A DNA stretch of 64,000 nucleotides, taken from the NCBI RefSeq assembly GCF_002904295.1, contig NZ_PPHG01000087.1:185295-249294 (forward strand), written 5' to 3'. The position numbers and the translations under genes are program-made. Shown one piece after another: positions 24,078 to 33,014 of the stretch; within the stretch, counting starts at the first letter, position 1; each line of letters starts with the position of its first letter. Below the pieces are notes generated by a model, which made no database searches, was not told the DNA's origin, and saw nothing but the letters and a program-made list of their open reading frames with translations. Source of the DNA: Amycolatopsis sp. CA-128772 (GTDB lineage Bacteria > Actinomycetota > Actinomycetes > Mycobacteriales > Pseudonocardiaceae).

Positions 24078-27000
24078 ATGATCTTGCGGACGAGCAGGAA
24101 CCGTGCCCGGCAAACTCCCGCCGAGCAGGGTGTCGCCATTGTCGGAGCCGCCTGCCGGTTGCCCGGCGCCGGAACTCCGGAGCAGTTCTGGGAGGTGCTG
24201 CGGACCGCGCAGGACACCGTCACCGAGGTTCCGGACGACCGTTTCGACGTCGACCGGTGGTTCTCACCCGAAATGGGAAAGCCGCACACCATCCGCAGCC
24301 GCAGCGGCGGCTTCCTGGAGCGGATCGACCAATTCGACGCACGTTTCTTCGGCATTCTGCCCAACGAAGCGGAGCAAATGGACCCGCAGCAGCGGATGCT
24401 GCTGGAAGTCACCTGGCAGGCCCTGGAAGACGCCGGGCGGACCGCGCCGGAACTGGCCGGCTCCAATACCGGCGTCTACGTGAACATGTGCAATTCCGGA
24501 TACTGGGACGTGTTGCGCGCGGCCGGTCGCCACGACCTGCACGCGGCGATGGGCGGCGAGGCCGGCGGAATGGCCGCGGGCCGGATCGCCTACCACCTCG
24601 ACGTGCGCGGCCCGGTGATGGCGCTGGAGTCCACCTGCGCCACCGCCCTGCTGGCGGTGCACGTGGCCGGCCGCGCGCTGCGCTCCGGCGAAATCGATCT
24701 CGCCATCGTCGGCGGCGCGAACCTGCTGCTCTCGCCCGACCTGTACTTCGCGCTCAGCGAGGCGGAAATGCTCTCCCCCACCGGGCGCTGCCGGTTCGGC
24801 GACCGGGACGCCGACGGCTACGTGCGCAGCGAAGGCGCCGTGGTGCTGGTGCTCAAGCGGCAGGAGGACGCGGACGCCGACGGCGACCGGACCTACGCGA
24901 CGGTCATCGGAACCGCGGTGCGCGGCGACGGCCGCAGTGGCGGCACGCTCACCACGCCGGGCATCGAAGGCCAGGAAGCCATGCTGCGGGCGGCGTACGA
25001 AGACGCCGGTGTCTCACCGGCCGATGTGGACTTCGTCGAGGCGCACGGGCCCGGCACCCCCGCGGGCGACCCGGTGGAGCTGGCCGCGCTGGCCACGGTG
25101 CTCGGCGAGCAGCGCGACCCGGCCCGGCCGTGCCTGGTCGGCTCGGCCAAGTCCAACGTCGGTCACCTCGAGGGCGCGGGCGGGGTGGTCGGGCTGCTGA
25201 AGGCGGCCCTGGCGCTCTACCACCGCGAGCTGCCGCAGACGCTGCACGTCCGCACGCCGCTGCCGGTCTTCGAAGAGCCGGGCAGCCCGCTGCGGCTGGC
25301 GCGGGAACGGACACCGCTGACGCCGATCGGCCGCCCGGCCCTCGCCGGAGTAAGCGCCTTCGGCCTCTCGGGTGGTTACGCGCACGCCGTGCTGGCGGAG
25401 GCACCGGCGGTGCCCGCGCCGCGCCGGGCCCGGGACGACGAAAGCGCGCCGGCGTACCTGCTTCCGTTGTCCGCCAAGGATCCGACCGCGCTGCGGACGC
25501 TCGCCGCGGCGACCGCCGAGCTGCTCAGCGCCCCCGACGGGCCGTCCGCAGCGGACGTCTGCCACACCGCCGGCAGCCGGCGCACCCACCACGAACGCCG
25601 GGTGGCGGTGGTGGGCCGGAACCGGGCCGAGCTGGCCGACGAGCTGATCGCGGTGGCCGGCGGGCACGGCGCCCCGCCGGCGCCGGTGCACGCGCCCCGC
25701 GTCGTGTTCGTCTTCCCGGGGCAGGGTTCGCAGTGGCCCGGGATGGGCCGCGAGCTGCTGCGCACCGACCGGGTGTTCGCCGCGCGGCTGACCGAGTGCG
25801 ACCGGGCGGTGCGTGCCGAGGCCGGGTTCTCCGTGCTGGCGGCCCTGGAGTCGGGTCACCCACTGTCCACTATGGACGAAGTGCAGCCGGTGCTGTGGGC
25901 GGTGCAGGTGGCGCTGGCCGCGTCCTGGCGCAGCCGGGGCGTCGAACCGGAGCTGCTGATCGGGCACAGCATGGGCGAGGTGGCCGCCGCGGTCACCGCC
26001 GGCGCGCTGACCGTCGCCGAAGGTGCCGCGGTGATCTGCCGGCGCAGCGGGCTGCTGGCCCGCCGCCGGACGCCGGGTGCGATGTGGGCGGTGCAGCTGG
26101 GCGAGGACCGGGCGGTCCGCGCCATCGGTGCGCACGCCGACCGGGTCTGCGTCGGGGTGGTCAACAGCCCGCACGCGACGGTGCTGTCCGGCGATCCCGG
26201 CGCGCTCGCCGAGGTCGTCGCGCCGCTGCGCGCGACCGGCGTCCACTGCCGGCAGGTGCAGGTCGACTACGCGTCGCACGCGCCGCAGGTGGCCGGGCTC
26301 TGCCCGGACATCGAACGGTCGCTCGCCGGGCTGCGCCCGCGCGAAGGCCGGGTGCCGCTGTACTCGACCGTGCGCAACCGCGTGGTCGGCGGCGCCGAGC
26401 TGGACGGCCGCTACTGGGCGGACAACCTGCGGCTGCCGGTCCGGTTCGCCGACGCGGTCGGCACGGTGCTCGCCGACCCGCGGCCGGTGCTGTTCGTCGA
26501 AATCAGCCCGCACCCGATCCTGCACGCGGCGATCGAGGACGGCATCGAGGCCGCGGGCGCGGCGGCCGCCACGGTCACCGGCTCCCTCGAGCGCGACCGG
26601 CCCGAAGTGGCGACGATGCTGCAGGCGCTGGCGACCGCGTACGCGGCGGGCTGCGACCCGGACTGGGCGCGGCTCACCGAAGGCGGCGCGTTCGTCCCGC
26701 TGCCGGGTTACCCCTGGCAGGGCGAGCGGTACTGGGTCGACGACGGCGCCGGGGCGTGGACGTCCCCGGTGATCGCGCTGCCCCACCGGCACGTTGCCGC
26801 GGAGCGGTTCGACGAGCCGCGAGACCGCCCCCGCCGCGGCCCGAGCACGCCGGAGGAGTGCGCGGAGGACCTGCTCCGCCGGACGACGGCCCTGCTCGGC
26901 ATCGACACCGGCGAGGTCCAGCTCGACGTGCCGCTGACGCAGCTGGGGTTGAACTCGCTGTTCGCGGTGAAGCTGGCCTACCGGCTGCGATCGGAGCTGG

Positions 27001-27110
27001 ACATCGCGATCAGCGTGCGCGAGCTCCTGCAGGCGGCCTCGATCGCGGAGCTGGCCGAGCTGATCCACCACCGCATGCCGGAGCCGGTCGACGCAGACCA
27101 GGCATCCTGA
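24078..27110 (+). CDS. orphan type I polyketide synthase, single KS-AT-ACP module
   Basis: This 1010-residue protein has KS at about 17-435, AT at about 525-850 and ACP at about 920-990, with no KR, DH, ER or TE. The KS Cys187 lies in ESTCATALLAV, unlike the usual TACSSS context, with EAHGPGT and KSNVGHLEGAG histidines kept. The AT has Ser631 in GHSMGE and YASH at 731, the methylmalonyl-CoA-type motif. The ACP attachment Ser960 sits in GLNSLFAV (N for the usual D). AGGGGAAG precedes the ATG. No docking domain, PPTase or second module is in the window. It could make a short methyl-branched acyl chain, or act iteratively; the product is unknown. Confidence 0.93.
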   Translation: MILRTSRNRARQTPAEQGVAIVGAACRLPGAGTPEQFWEVLRTAQDTVTEVPDDRFDVDRWFSPEMGKPHTIRSRSGGFLERIDQFDARFFGILPNEAEQMDPQQRMLLEVTWQALEDAGRTAPELAGSNTGVYVNMCNSGYWDVLRAAGRHDLHAAMGGEAGGMAAGRIAYHLDVRGPVMALESTCATALLAVHVAGRALRSGEIDLAIVGGANLLLSPDLYFALSEAEMLSPTGRCRFGDRDADGYVRSEGAVVLVLKRQEDADADGDRTYATVIGTAVRGDGRSGGTLTTPGIEGQEAMLRAAYEDAGVSPADVDFVEAHGPGTPAGDPVELAALATVLGEQRDPARPCLVGSAKSNVGHLEGAGGVVGLLKAALALYHRELPQTLHVRTPLPVFEEPGSPLRLARERTPLTPIGRPALAGVSAFGLSGGYAHAVLAEAPAVPAPRRARDDESAPAYLLPLSAKDPTALRTLAAATAELLSAPDGPSAADVCHTAGSRRTHHERRVAVVGRNRAELADELIAVAGGHGAPPAPVHAPRVVFVFPGQGSQWPGMGRELLRTDRVFAARLTECDRAVRAEAGFSVLAALESGHPLSTMDEVQPVLWAVQVALAASWRSRGVEPELLIGHSMGEVAAAVTAGALTVAEGAAVICRRSGLLARRRTPGAMWAVQLGEDRAVRAIGAHADRVCVGVVNSPHATVLSGDPGALAEVVAPLRATGVHCRQVQVDYASHAPQVAGLCPDIERSLAGLRPREGRVPLYSTVRNRVVGGAELDGRYWADNLRLPVRFADAVGTVLADPRPVLFVEISPHPILHAAIEDGIEAAGAAAATVTGSLERDRPEVATMLQALATAYAAGCDPDWARLTEGGAFVPLPGYPWQGERYWVDDGAGAWTSPVIALPHRHVAAERFDEPRDRPRRGPSTPEECAEDLLRRTTALLGIDTGEVQLDVPLTQLGLNSLFAVKLAYRLRSELDIAISVRELLQAASIAELAELIHHRMPEPVDADQAS

Positions 27111-27112
27111 CC

Positions 27113-27155
27113 GGCCCGTGGCGGCCGCCTCCCCTACGGGTGGCCGCCACGGGCC
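27113..27155 (+). terminator. terminator after the PKS gene
   Basis: A perfect 14-bp stem (27113-27126 with 27142-27155) around a 15-base loop starts two bases after the PKS stop codon. Confidence 0.75.
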
Positions 27156-27193
27156 CACTGCGGTGGGCCCACTGCGGTGGGCTCACTGCGGGG
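27154..27193. repeat. tandem 14-bp palindromic repeat
   Basis: CCCACTGCGGTGGG occurs twice back to back (27154-27167, 27168-27181) with a decayed third copy to 27193. Each unit is itself a hairpin (CCCAC-TGCG-GTGGG). It lies between the convergent PKS and flavoprotein genes. Confidence 0.8.
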
Positions 27194-27285
27194 CTGCCGG
27201 GATCCGGGTGCCCCGGCGGAGATCATCCACCCCGAGCGGGCCGCCCCTCTGAACCGCCGCCGCTCCGGGTGGGAGCCGCCGGCGG

Positions 27286-28473
27286 TCACCGGGGCCGGCC
27301 GTCCAGCGTGGAGTGCCACCACCGGCGGAAGCCCTCCTCGTCCATCGTCGTCCACTCCGGGGTCCGGCCCACCTGGGCCGCGCCGAGCCGGCGGCCGAGG
27401 GCTACCAGCTCCGCTCCCTTCGCCGTGCGGGCCGTGTCGTACGCCGGCAGGACCGTGTCCCAGCGGGGGTGCTCGTGGCAGGCCGACTCCAGGGCCAGTG
27501 CGTCCTGGATCGCCTTCGTCACGCCGCCGCCCGCGTGGGGGCGGGCCAAAGCTCCCGCGTCACCCGCCAGCAGCAGGCGGCCCTTGGCGTAGCGGGGCAC
27601 AGCCAGGTCGTAGATCGGCTGCAGGGCCAGCTCGGCGCGGGTCGTCGCGCGGACCACGCGGGCCCACGCCGGCGGGAAGTGGGTCTCGACGACCTGGTCC
27701 AGTGCGGCCGCGAGGCCGTCGCCGACCGTGCCCGGGGGCAGGGACAGCAGCCCGGCCGGTCGCGGCAACGGCAGGTACACCGCCCAGTTCACCCGGGTCT
27801 GCGCGCCCGGCAGGCCGGGGATGAGGTAGCAGACCGCGTGGCCGCCCGGGAACATCACCGACACCCCGGCCCCGCGCAACGCCGGCGGCAGGCTCCCGAG
27901 GCGCGACACCGGGTAATTGCCGCGCCAGAGCGCGTAGCCCGCGTACCCGGGACGACCGCCGCCGGCGACGCGCCGGACCAGGGAGGCGTACCCGTCCGCG
28001 CCGACCACCACGTCGAACCGGCCGGTCGCGCCGTCCGCGGTGACGTCGACGCCGGCGACCGTGTCACGCACGCCGGTCACCGTCGCCGTGTGCCAGGCGA
28101 CGGCGTCCGGGACGCGCTCGCGCAGGCCGCGCCAGGCGAGGCCCCAGTTCGTCAGCCGCAGGTCCAGGGGCTGGCGCCAGGCGAGGCGCCCGGTCTCGGC
28201 CGCCGCCGGGTCCGGCACGACCCACCAGCGCGACCGGCACGTCAGGGCCGGCATGGCCGCGGCGAAGTAGCCGGCGTCGACGAACTCCTGCCAGGCGGGC
28301 CCGGCCAGCCCGATGCCGAACCCGCGGTCGGCCAGCACGCCGCGGCTGCGTTCGAACACGGTGACCGCGCAGCCCGCGCGGGCCAGCGCGATCGCCGCGG
28401 CGCACCCGGCGACGCTGCCGCCCACGACGGCGACCCTGCTGCCGCGCACCTTCCCGCCGGGGAACGGCGTCAC
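27286..28473 (-). CDS. FAD-dependent monooxygenase-like flavoprotein
   Basis: This 395-residue group-A flavoprotein has RVAVVGGSVAGCAAAIALARAG (FAD ADP-binding), the DG motif VVVGADGYASLVRRV and the GD motif LLLAGDAGALARPHAGGGVTKAIQDALAL. Such enzymes hydroxylate small organic molecules using NAD(P)H and oxygen. The GTG start at 28473 overlaps the stop of the SpoIIE phosphatase gene (GTGA), so it is the last gene of the long operon that runs down from 38 kb, although its chemistry suits a secondary pathway. It converges on the PKS gene. The substrate is unknown. Confidence 0.88.
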   Translation of the reverse strand: MTPFPGGKVRGSRVAVVGGSVAGCAAAIALARAGCAVTVFERSRGVLADRGFGIGLAGPAWQEFVDAGYFAAAMPALTCRSRWWVVPDPAAAETGRLAWRQPLDLRLTNWGLAWRGLRERVPDAVAWHTATVTGVRDTVAGVDVTADGATGRFDVVVGADGYASLVRRVAGGGRPGYAGYALWRGNYPVSRLGSLPPALRGAGVSVMFPGGHAVCYLIPGLPGAQTRVNWAVYLPLPRPAGLLSLPPGTVGDGLAAALDQVVETHFPPAWARVVRATTRAELALQPIYDLAVPRYAKGRLLLAGDAGALARPHAGGGVTKAIQDALALESACHEHPRWDTVLPAYDTARTAKGAELVALGRRLGAAQVGRTPEWTTMDEEGFRRWWHSTLDGRPR

Positions 28474-29699
28474 GGGCGGCTCCGCCGGTGCAGGGCGAGC
28501 ATGGTGATGTCGTCGGACTGCTCGGCGCCGGAGACGAACCGGGACAGGTCGTCCTCCATTTCGAGCAGCAGCTTCTCGGCCGCCGTCCCCGCCCGCCCGG
28601 CCACCGCGGTCATCCGGTCCATGCCGAAGAGGGCACCCGCCCGGTCGCGGGCCTCGACCACCCCGTCCGTGTAGAGGAACAGCGTGTCGCCGCGCTGCAG
28701 GCTCGTGTGGCCGAGCGTGTACGCGCTGCCCGGCATCATGCCGACGGCGGGCCCGGTCGGGGTGAGCAGCTCGTGCCCGCCGTCCGCGCGCACCAGCACC
28801 GGCGGGTTGTGGCCGCCGTTGATGTACAGCAGCGCCCCGGAATCCGGGTCGAGCACGCCGAAGAACACGGTCGCGAAGTACCCCTGCCGGAGGTGGTTGC
28901 GGGCCATGTACCGGTTGGTGCCGAGCACGGCCTGGATCAGCGGGCCGGCGCCGAGGGACAGCAGCGGCGGCAGCGCCGGGCCGCCGGCGACGACGTCGGG
29001 GACGGCGTCCACCGGGCTCAGCGTGCCGGTGTGCTCGGCGGTGTGCCGCAGCAGCGTCCGGATCAGCGCCATGAACAGCGCGGCGCCGATGCCCTTGTCG
29101 CAGACGTCGGCGACGACGAACCCCAGCCGGCGGCCGTTGACCAGCTCGAAGCCGTCGTAGAAGTCACCCGCCACCTGCCGCGCCGGGCGGAACCGCGACG
29201 CGAACTCCCAGCCCGGCGCCGACGGCAGCTCCTGCGGCAGGAACCCGGACTGGATCTCCCGGGCGATGCTCAGGTCGCGTTCGTACTCGCGCACGCTCGC
29301 CGCGGCCGCCATCTCCTCCACCGTCATGGTCAGCTGCCAGCGCTCCCAGCAGGAGGTCATCCGGCTCCGCAGCAGCCCCGGCAGGTAGGGCGGGACGACG
29401 AAGTCGAACCCGCCGCGCGCGCACGCCTCCAGCGACCCGAAGTCCTCCCCTTCCGGGAACACCAGCAGCGTGGCCGAGGCGCCGGTCACCGCGACCTGCT
29501 GCGCGATCAGCGCGACCCGCTGCAGGCCGAGCGAGGCCGACACCAGCAGCACGTCGGCGTCGAGCCGGCCGCCGGGCCGGTCGGCGAACCCGGCCGCGCT
29601 GACCTTGGTCAGGCCGATGTCCTGCGCGCGCAGGACCCGCTCGAGCTCGGGAGCGGGGTCTTCGCTGTCAGCGACGAGAAGCGCGGTCGTACCGCTCAT
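28470..29699 (-). CDS. PP2C/SpoIIE serine phosphatase (RsbU-like) with N-terminal receiver-like region
   Basis: This 409-residue protein carries an N-terminal response-regulator-like region (about 1-120: TALLVADSEDPAPELERVLRAQDIGLTKV...DADVLLVSASLGLQ, lacking a clear phospho-Asp), a coiled linker with VREYERDLSIAREIQSGFLPQELP, and a C-terminal SpoIIE domain (ARQVAGDFYDGFEL..., VVADVCDKGIGAALFMALIRTLLR, LLYINGGHNPPVLV, FLYTDGVVEARD, SDDITMLALHRR). Such phosphatases dephosphorylate STAS anti-anti-sigma factors. GGAGGAAACG precedes the ATG, and the 5' end overlaps the HATPase gene by 32 bp. It completes a switch with the two genes upstream. Confidence 0.93.
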   Translation of the reverse strand: MSGTTALLVADSEDPAPELERVLRAQDIGLTKVSAAGFADRPGGRLDADVLLVSASLGLQRVALIAQQVAVTGASATLLVFPEGEDFGSLEACARGGFDFVVPPYLPGLLRSRMTSCWERWQLTMTVEEMAAAASVREYERDLSIAREIQSGFLPQELPSAPGWEFASRFRPARQVAGDFYDGFELVNGRRLGFVVADVCDKGIGAALFMALIRTLLRHTAEHTGTLSPVDAVPDVVAGGPALPPLLSLGAGPLIQAVLGTNRYMARNHLRQGYFATVFFGVLDPDSGALLYINGGHNPPVLVRADGGHELLTPTGPAVGMMPGSAYTLGHTSLQRGDTLFLYTDGVVEARDRAGALFGMDRMTAVAGRAGTAAEKLLLEMEDDLSRFVSGAEQSDDITMLALHRRSRP

Positions 29700-30150
29700 C
29701 GTTTCCTCCGTCGGTCGGGACGCCCCGGTGCCCGCGGCGTTCCCGGTGCAGCACCAGGACGTTGCGGTTGCGGCCGCGCACGTGCTCGTAGCCGAACTCG
29801 TCGACGACGGTCAGGGCCAGGTGCAGGCCGAGGCCGCCCGCCGCACGCAGCGGCGGCTCGGCCGACAGCCGGGGGTCGGGGTGGTGGCCGCGCGGGTCGA
29901 ACGGCGGCGCGTCGTCCTCGATGCTCAGCCACACCCGCCCGTGGGCCGCGTAGCCGCCGAGGTCGATCACCCCCGGCTCGCCGCGGTAGCCGTGGCAGGC
30001 GATGTTCGTGGTGATCTCGTCCGCGGCCAGGCGCAGCCGGTACGCCTGGGGCGCGGCCAGCCCGCCCTGCGCGGCGAGTTCGGCGACGAGCCCGGCCAGC
30101 ACGCCGTTGACGTCGTCACCGCTGTTGACCAGCAGCCTGCGCGCGGCCAT
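29668..30150 (-). CDS. HATPase-fold anti-sigma regulatory factor (RsbW-like)
   Basis: This 160-residue protein contains the GHKL ATPase fold of serine kinases of the RsbW/SpoIIAB type: LAAPQAYRLRLAADEITTNIACHGYRG (N-box), VWLSIEDDAPPFDPRGH and AAGGLGLHLALTVVDEFGYEHVRGRNRNVLVLHRE. It should phosphorylate a partner STAS protein and hold a sigma factor or other target. Its ATG shares one base with the stop of the STAS gene (TGATG). No sigma factor gene is in the window, so the final target is unknown. Confidence 0.9.
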   Translation of the reverse strand: MAARRLLVNSGDDVNGVLAGLVAELAAQGGLAAPQAYRLRLAADEITTNIACHGYRGEPGVIDLGGYAAHGRVWLSIEDDAPPFDPRGHHPDPRLSAEPPLRAAGGLGLHLALTVVDEFGYEHVRGRNRNVLVLHRERRGHRGVPTDGGNDERYDRASRR

Positions 30151-30482
30151 CAGGGTTCCGCCCGGCTCTGCATCACGATCGCCCGGTCGAACCCGGTCAG
30201 CCGGATCGTCTCGGCCACCTCCGGCCGGGCGCCGACCAGCACGATGTCGCCGCTGCGGCCCAGTTTCTGGTGCGCGAAGACCAGGCAGCGCAACCCGGCC
30301 GAGGACAGGTAGGTCAGCTCGCCCGCCAGCAGGACGATCCGGCGGACGCGCTGTTCGACGGCGCTGGTGACCAGCTCGTCGAGCACGGCCGCCGAGCGCG
30401 AGTCGAGTTCGCCGGACAGCCACACCGTGGCGGTCCCGTCGTCGACGTCGAGCTTGGCCTGGAAGTCCGTGGGAACACTCAT
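30150..30482 (-). CDS. STAS-domain anti-anti-sigma factor
   Basis: This 110-residue single STAS domain reads TATVWLSGELDSRSAAVLDELVTSAVEQRVRRIVLLAGELTYLSSAGLRCLVFAHQKLG. The serine of YLSSAGLR is the expected phosphorylation site. It is directly followed by the HATPase and SpoIIE genes, a textbook partner-switching order, and preceded seven bases upstream by the glgX stop, tying the switch to glycogen debranching. Confidence 0.92.
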   Translation of the reverse strand: MSVPTDFQAKLDVDDGTATVWLSGELDSRSAAVLDELVTSAVEQRVRRIVLLAGELTYLSSAGLRCLVFAHQKLGRSGDIVLVGARPEVAETIRLTGFDRAIVMQSRAEP

Positions 30483-30489
30483 CGGTGGT

Positions 30490-32625
30490 TCACTCCTCGT
30501 GCGATCGCGCCGCGGCCGGGCCCGGCCGGGCGAGCAGCACCGCGGCGGACCGCGGGGCCAGCCGGACCGAGTCCTGCCGGGGCAGGGGTGGTTCGGTGCC
30601 GGGCGCGTGGCTGTCCGCGCCCGGCCCGGCGCCGGTGTCGGCGAACCGGTGCCAGGTCAGCTCGGGCGGCAGCCCGGGCAGCTGCAGCTCGTGCGGCTCC
30701 CAGTGCGCGTTGGCCGCCACGTAGACGCAGTCGTCGGCGCCGCTCGCGTCGCGGGCGCACAGCATCGCGGCGAACACGCGGCTGTGCGGCGACCAGTCCG
30801 GCGTCCACGCGCGCACGCCGTGCCAGCTGACGTCCGGGAACAGGCCCTGGCTGCGCCCGGTCGGCTGGCGCCGCCGCCGCAGGCACGGGTGCGCCCGGCG
30901 GAAGGCGATCAGGTGCCGGGTGAACCGGACGAGCCCGGCGTTGCGCTCGACCAGCGTCCAGTCGAACCAGGACAGCTCGTCGTCGTGGCAGTAGGCGTTG
31001 TTGTTGCCGTGCTGGGTCCGCCCGGCCTCGTCGCCGGCCAGCAGCATCGGGATGCCGTGGCTGGTGAGCAGGATCAGCAGCGCGTTGCGGACCTGCCGGT
31101 CGCGCAGCCGGGCGACCGGGCCGCCGTCCACCGGGCCCTCGTGCCCGCAGTTCCACGAGATGTTGTGGTTCTCGCCGTCGCGGCTGTCCTCGCCGTTGGC
31201 CTCGTTGTGCTTGTCGTTGTAGGACACCAGGTCCCGCAGGGTGAAGCCGTCGTGCGCGGTGACGAAGTTGACCGAGGCCACCGCGCCGCGGCGGGCGTAG
31301 AGGTCCGGCGAGCCGACGAACCGGGTGGCCAGCTCGGCCACGCTGCCGACGTCCCCCTTGAGGAAGTGCCGCAGCGCGTCGCGGTAGCCGGCGTTCCACT
31401 CCGCCCAGCGGCAGTAGTCCGGGAAGCTGCCCACCTGGAACAGCCCGCCCGCGTCCCACACCTCGGCGACCAGCTTGCAGTCGCGCAGCACCGGGTCGTG
31501 CGCGAGGGCCTCCAGCAGCGGCGGATTGGCCAGCGGGACGCCGTCGGTGGCGCGGCCGAGGATGGCGGCGAGGTCGAACCGGAAGCCGTCGACGTGGAAC
31601 TCCGACGCCCAGTAGCGCAGGCAGTCCAGCACGAACCCGCGCACCACCGGGTGGTTGCAGTTGAGCGTGTTGCCGGTGCCGCTGAAGTTGAAATAGTGCC
31701 CGTCGGGGGTGAGCATGTAGTAGGTGCGGTTGTCCAGCCCGCGCAGCGACAGCGTCGGGCCCCGTTCGTCACCTTCGGCGGTGTGGTTGAACACCACGTC
31801 GAGCATCACCTCGATGCCCGCCCGGTGCAGTTCCTTGACCGTGTGCTTGAACTCGTCGACCTGCATGCCGTGCCGCCCGGTGGCGGCGTAGCCGGCCTTG
31901 GGCGCGAAGAAGCCGACCGTGCTGTAGCCCCAGTAGTTCGCCAGCGGCTCGCCCGTGCTCGGGTCGGTGCGGACGTTGTCGCGCTCGTCGAACTCGAACA
32001 CCGGCATCAGCTCGACGCAGGTGACGCCGAGTTCGACCAGGTACGGGATCTTGGCCACCAGCCCGGCGAACGTGCCCGGTGCGCCGACACCGGAGCTGGG
32101 GTGCGCGGTGAACCCGCGCACGTGCGTCTCGTAGACGACCAGGTCTTCGGGCGGGATCCGAAGCGGCCGGTCGCCTTCCCAGTCGAAGTCGGCGGGCGCG
32201 ATCCGGGAGCGCCACGGCCGGTCCGGCCCGCACCGCCAGCGCTCGCGCCCCGACAGCAGGGTCGCGTACGGGTCGACGAGCAGCGCCCGGCCGTCGAACC
32301 GGTCGCCTTCGGCCGGCGCGAACGGGCCGTCCGCGCGGTAGGCGTAGGCGATGGCCTCCGGGTCGACGCCGAACACCGTCATCGCGTACACCCCGCCGAT
32401 CCGGAAGGACTCGTCGAAGCGCAGTTCCGCGAGCGGCTCGTCCTCCCCCACGGGGAAGAGCACCAGGGTCATCGCGGTGGCGTTGTTCGAGTACACCGAA
32501 AAGTTGACCCCGCCGGGCACCGGTGTCGCCCCGAAGGGCAGCGGCTGCCCGGCGCGGACCTCGAACCCGCCGATGCGGTGGGTCGGGTACGCGTCGATCC
32601 GCGCCGGCAACGACGTCCAGCTCAT
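30490..32625 (-). CDS. glgX: glycogen debranching enzyme (GlgX, GH13 isoamylase type)
   Basis: This 711-residue GH13 enzyme has an N-terminal CBM48 domain (PLPFGATPVPGGVNFSVYSNNATAMTLVLF) and the isoamylase catalytic barrel: VVFNHTAEG, nucleophile Asp in DGFRFDLAAILG, acid in LVAEVWDAGG and FVTAHDGFTL with the conserved HD. It removes alpha-1,6 branches from glycogen limit dextrins. A longer in-frame reading to 34509 runs through the preceding genes and is not real; the ATG at 32625 follows GGAGG. It lies between two STAS genes inside an apparent ten-gene stress operon, and complements the glgE-treS operon at 58-62 kb. Confidence 0.95.
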   Translation of the reverse strand: MSWTSLPARIDAYPTHRIGGFEVRAGQPLPFGATPVPGGVNFSVYSNNATAMTLVLFPVGEDEPLAELRFDESFRIGGVYAMTVFGVDPEAIAYAYRADGPFAPAEGDRFDGRALLVDPYATLLSGRERWRCGPDRPWRSRIAPADFDWEGDRPLRIPPEDLVVYETHVRGFTAHPSSGVGAPGTFAGLVAKIPYLVELGVTCVELMPVFEFDERDNVRTDPSTGEPLANYWGYSTVGFFAPKAGYAATGRHGMQVDEFKHTVKELHRAGIEVMLDVVFNHTAEGDERGPTLSLRGLDNRTYYMLTPDGHYFNFSGTGNTLNCNHPVVRGFVLDCLRYWASEFHVDGFRFDLAAILGRATDGVPLANPPLLEALAHDPVLRDCKLVAEVWDAGGLFQVGSFPDYCRWAEWNAGYRDALRHFLKGDVGSVAELATRFVGSPDLYARRGAVASVNFVTAHDGFTLRDLVSYNDKHNEANGEDSRDGENHNISWNCGHEGPVDGGPVARLRDRQVRNALLILLTSHGIPMLLAGDEAGRTQHGNNNAYCHDDELSWFDWTLVERNAGLVRFTRHLIAFRRAHPCLRRRRQPTGRSQGLFPDVSWHGVRAWTPDWSPHSRVFAAMLCARDASGADDCVYVAANAHWEPHELQLPGLPPELTWHRFADTGAGPGADSHAPGTEPPLPRQDSVRLAPRSAAVLLARPGPAAARSHEE

Positions 32626-32651
32626 CACACCTCCTGCGTCCGGTTCGCTTC

Positions 32652-32987
32652 TCACGGCTCGAGTGCGGCGAGCCCTTCGGCGAGCGTGTCGGTCACGGTG
32701 AAGAAGCCGAGGAACCCGGTCGCCGCCATCACCTCGCGGACGTCCGGCGGGGCGCAGGCGAGCGCCAGCCGGGCGCCGTTGGCCTGCGCCTGCCGGTAGA
32801 CCAGCAGCAGCACCCGCAACCCGGCGCTGGACATGTACGACGTCCGGCCGAGGTCGATGAGCACCAGCCCGCGCGGCGGCACCAGGTCGCCGAGCTGCTC
32901 GTGCACCCGGGGGGCGGTGCTGCTGTCGAGTTCCCCGTCCAGCGCGATCACGGTGACCGCGCCCTGCATGTACTTCGCGACTTCCAT
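32652..32987 (-). CDS. STAS-domain anti-anti-sigma factor (second copy)
   Basis: This 111-residue STAS domain reads AVTVIALDGELDSSTAPRVHEQLGDLVPPRGLVLIDLGRTSYMSSAGLRVLLLVYRQAQ, with the phospho-Ser context YMSSAGLR. It is a paralogue of the STAS protein at 30150, about 2 kb away on the same strand, with glgX between them. Only one HATPase and one SpoIIE phosphatase gene are present, so the two may compete for one kinase. Spacing to its neighbours is 26-27 bp. Confidence 0.92.
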   Translation of the reverse strand: MEVAKYMQGAVTVIALDGELDSSTAPRVHEQLGDLVPPRGLVLIDLGRTSYMSSAGLRVLLLVYRQAQANGARLALACAPPDVREVMAATGFLGFFTVTDTLAEGLAALEP

Positions 32988-33014
32988 AGCGGTTCTCCGG
33001 TCTCCATCGGGCGA

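Noticed and set aside
24078..27110. KSQ-type loading module
   Set aside because: The KS has Cys187, not Gln, at the active site.
23927..27592. 1221-codon plus-strand frame over the PKS gene
   Set aside because: Shadow frame of the PKS; composition is Arg/Gly/Pro-rich with no motif, and it runs through the PKS terminator.
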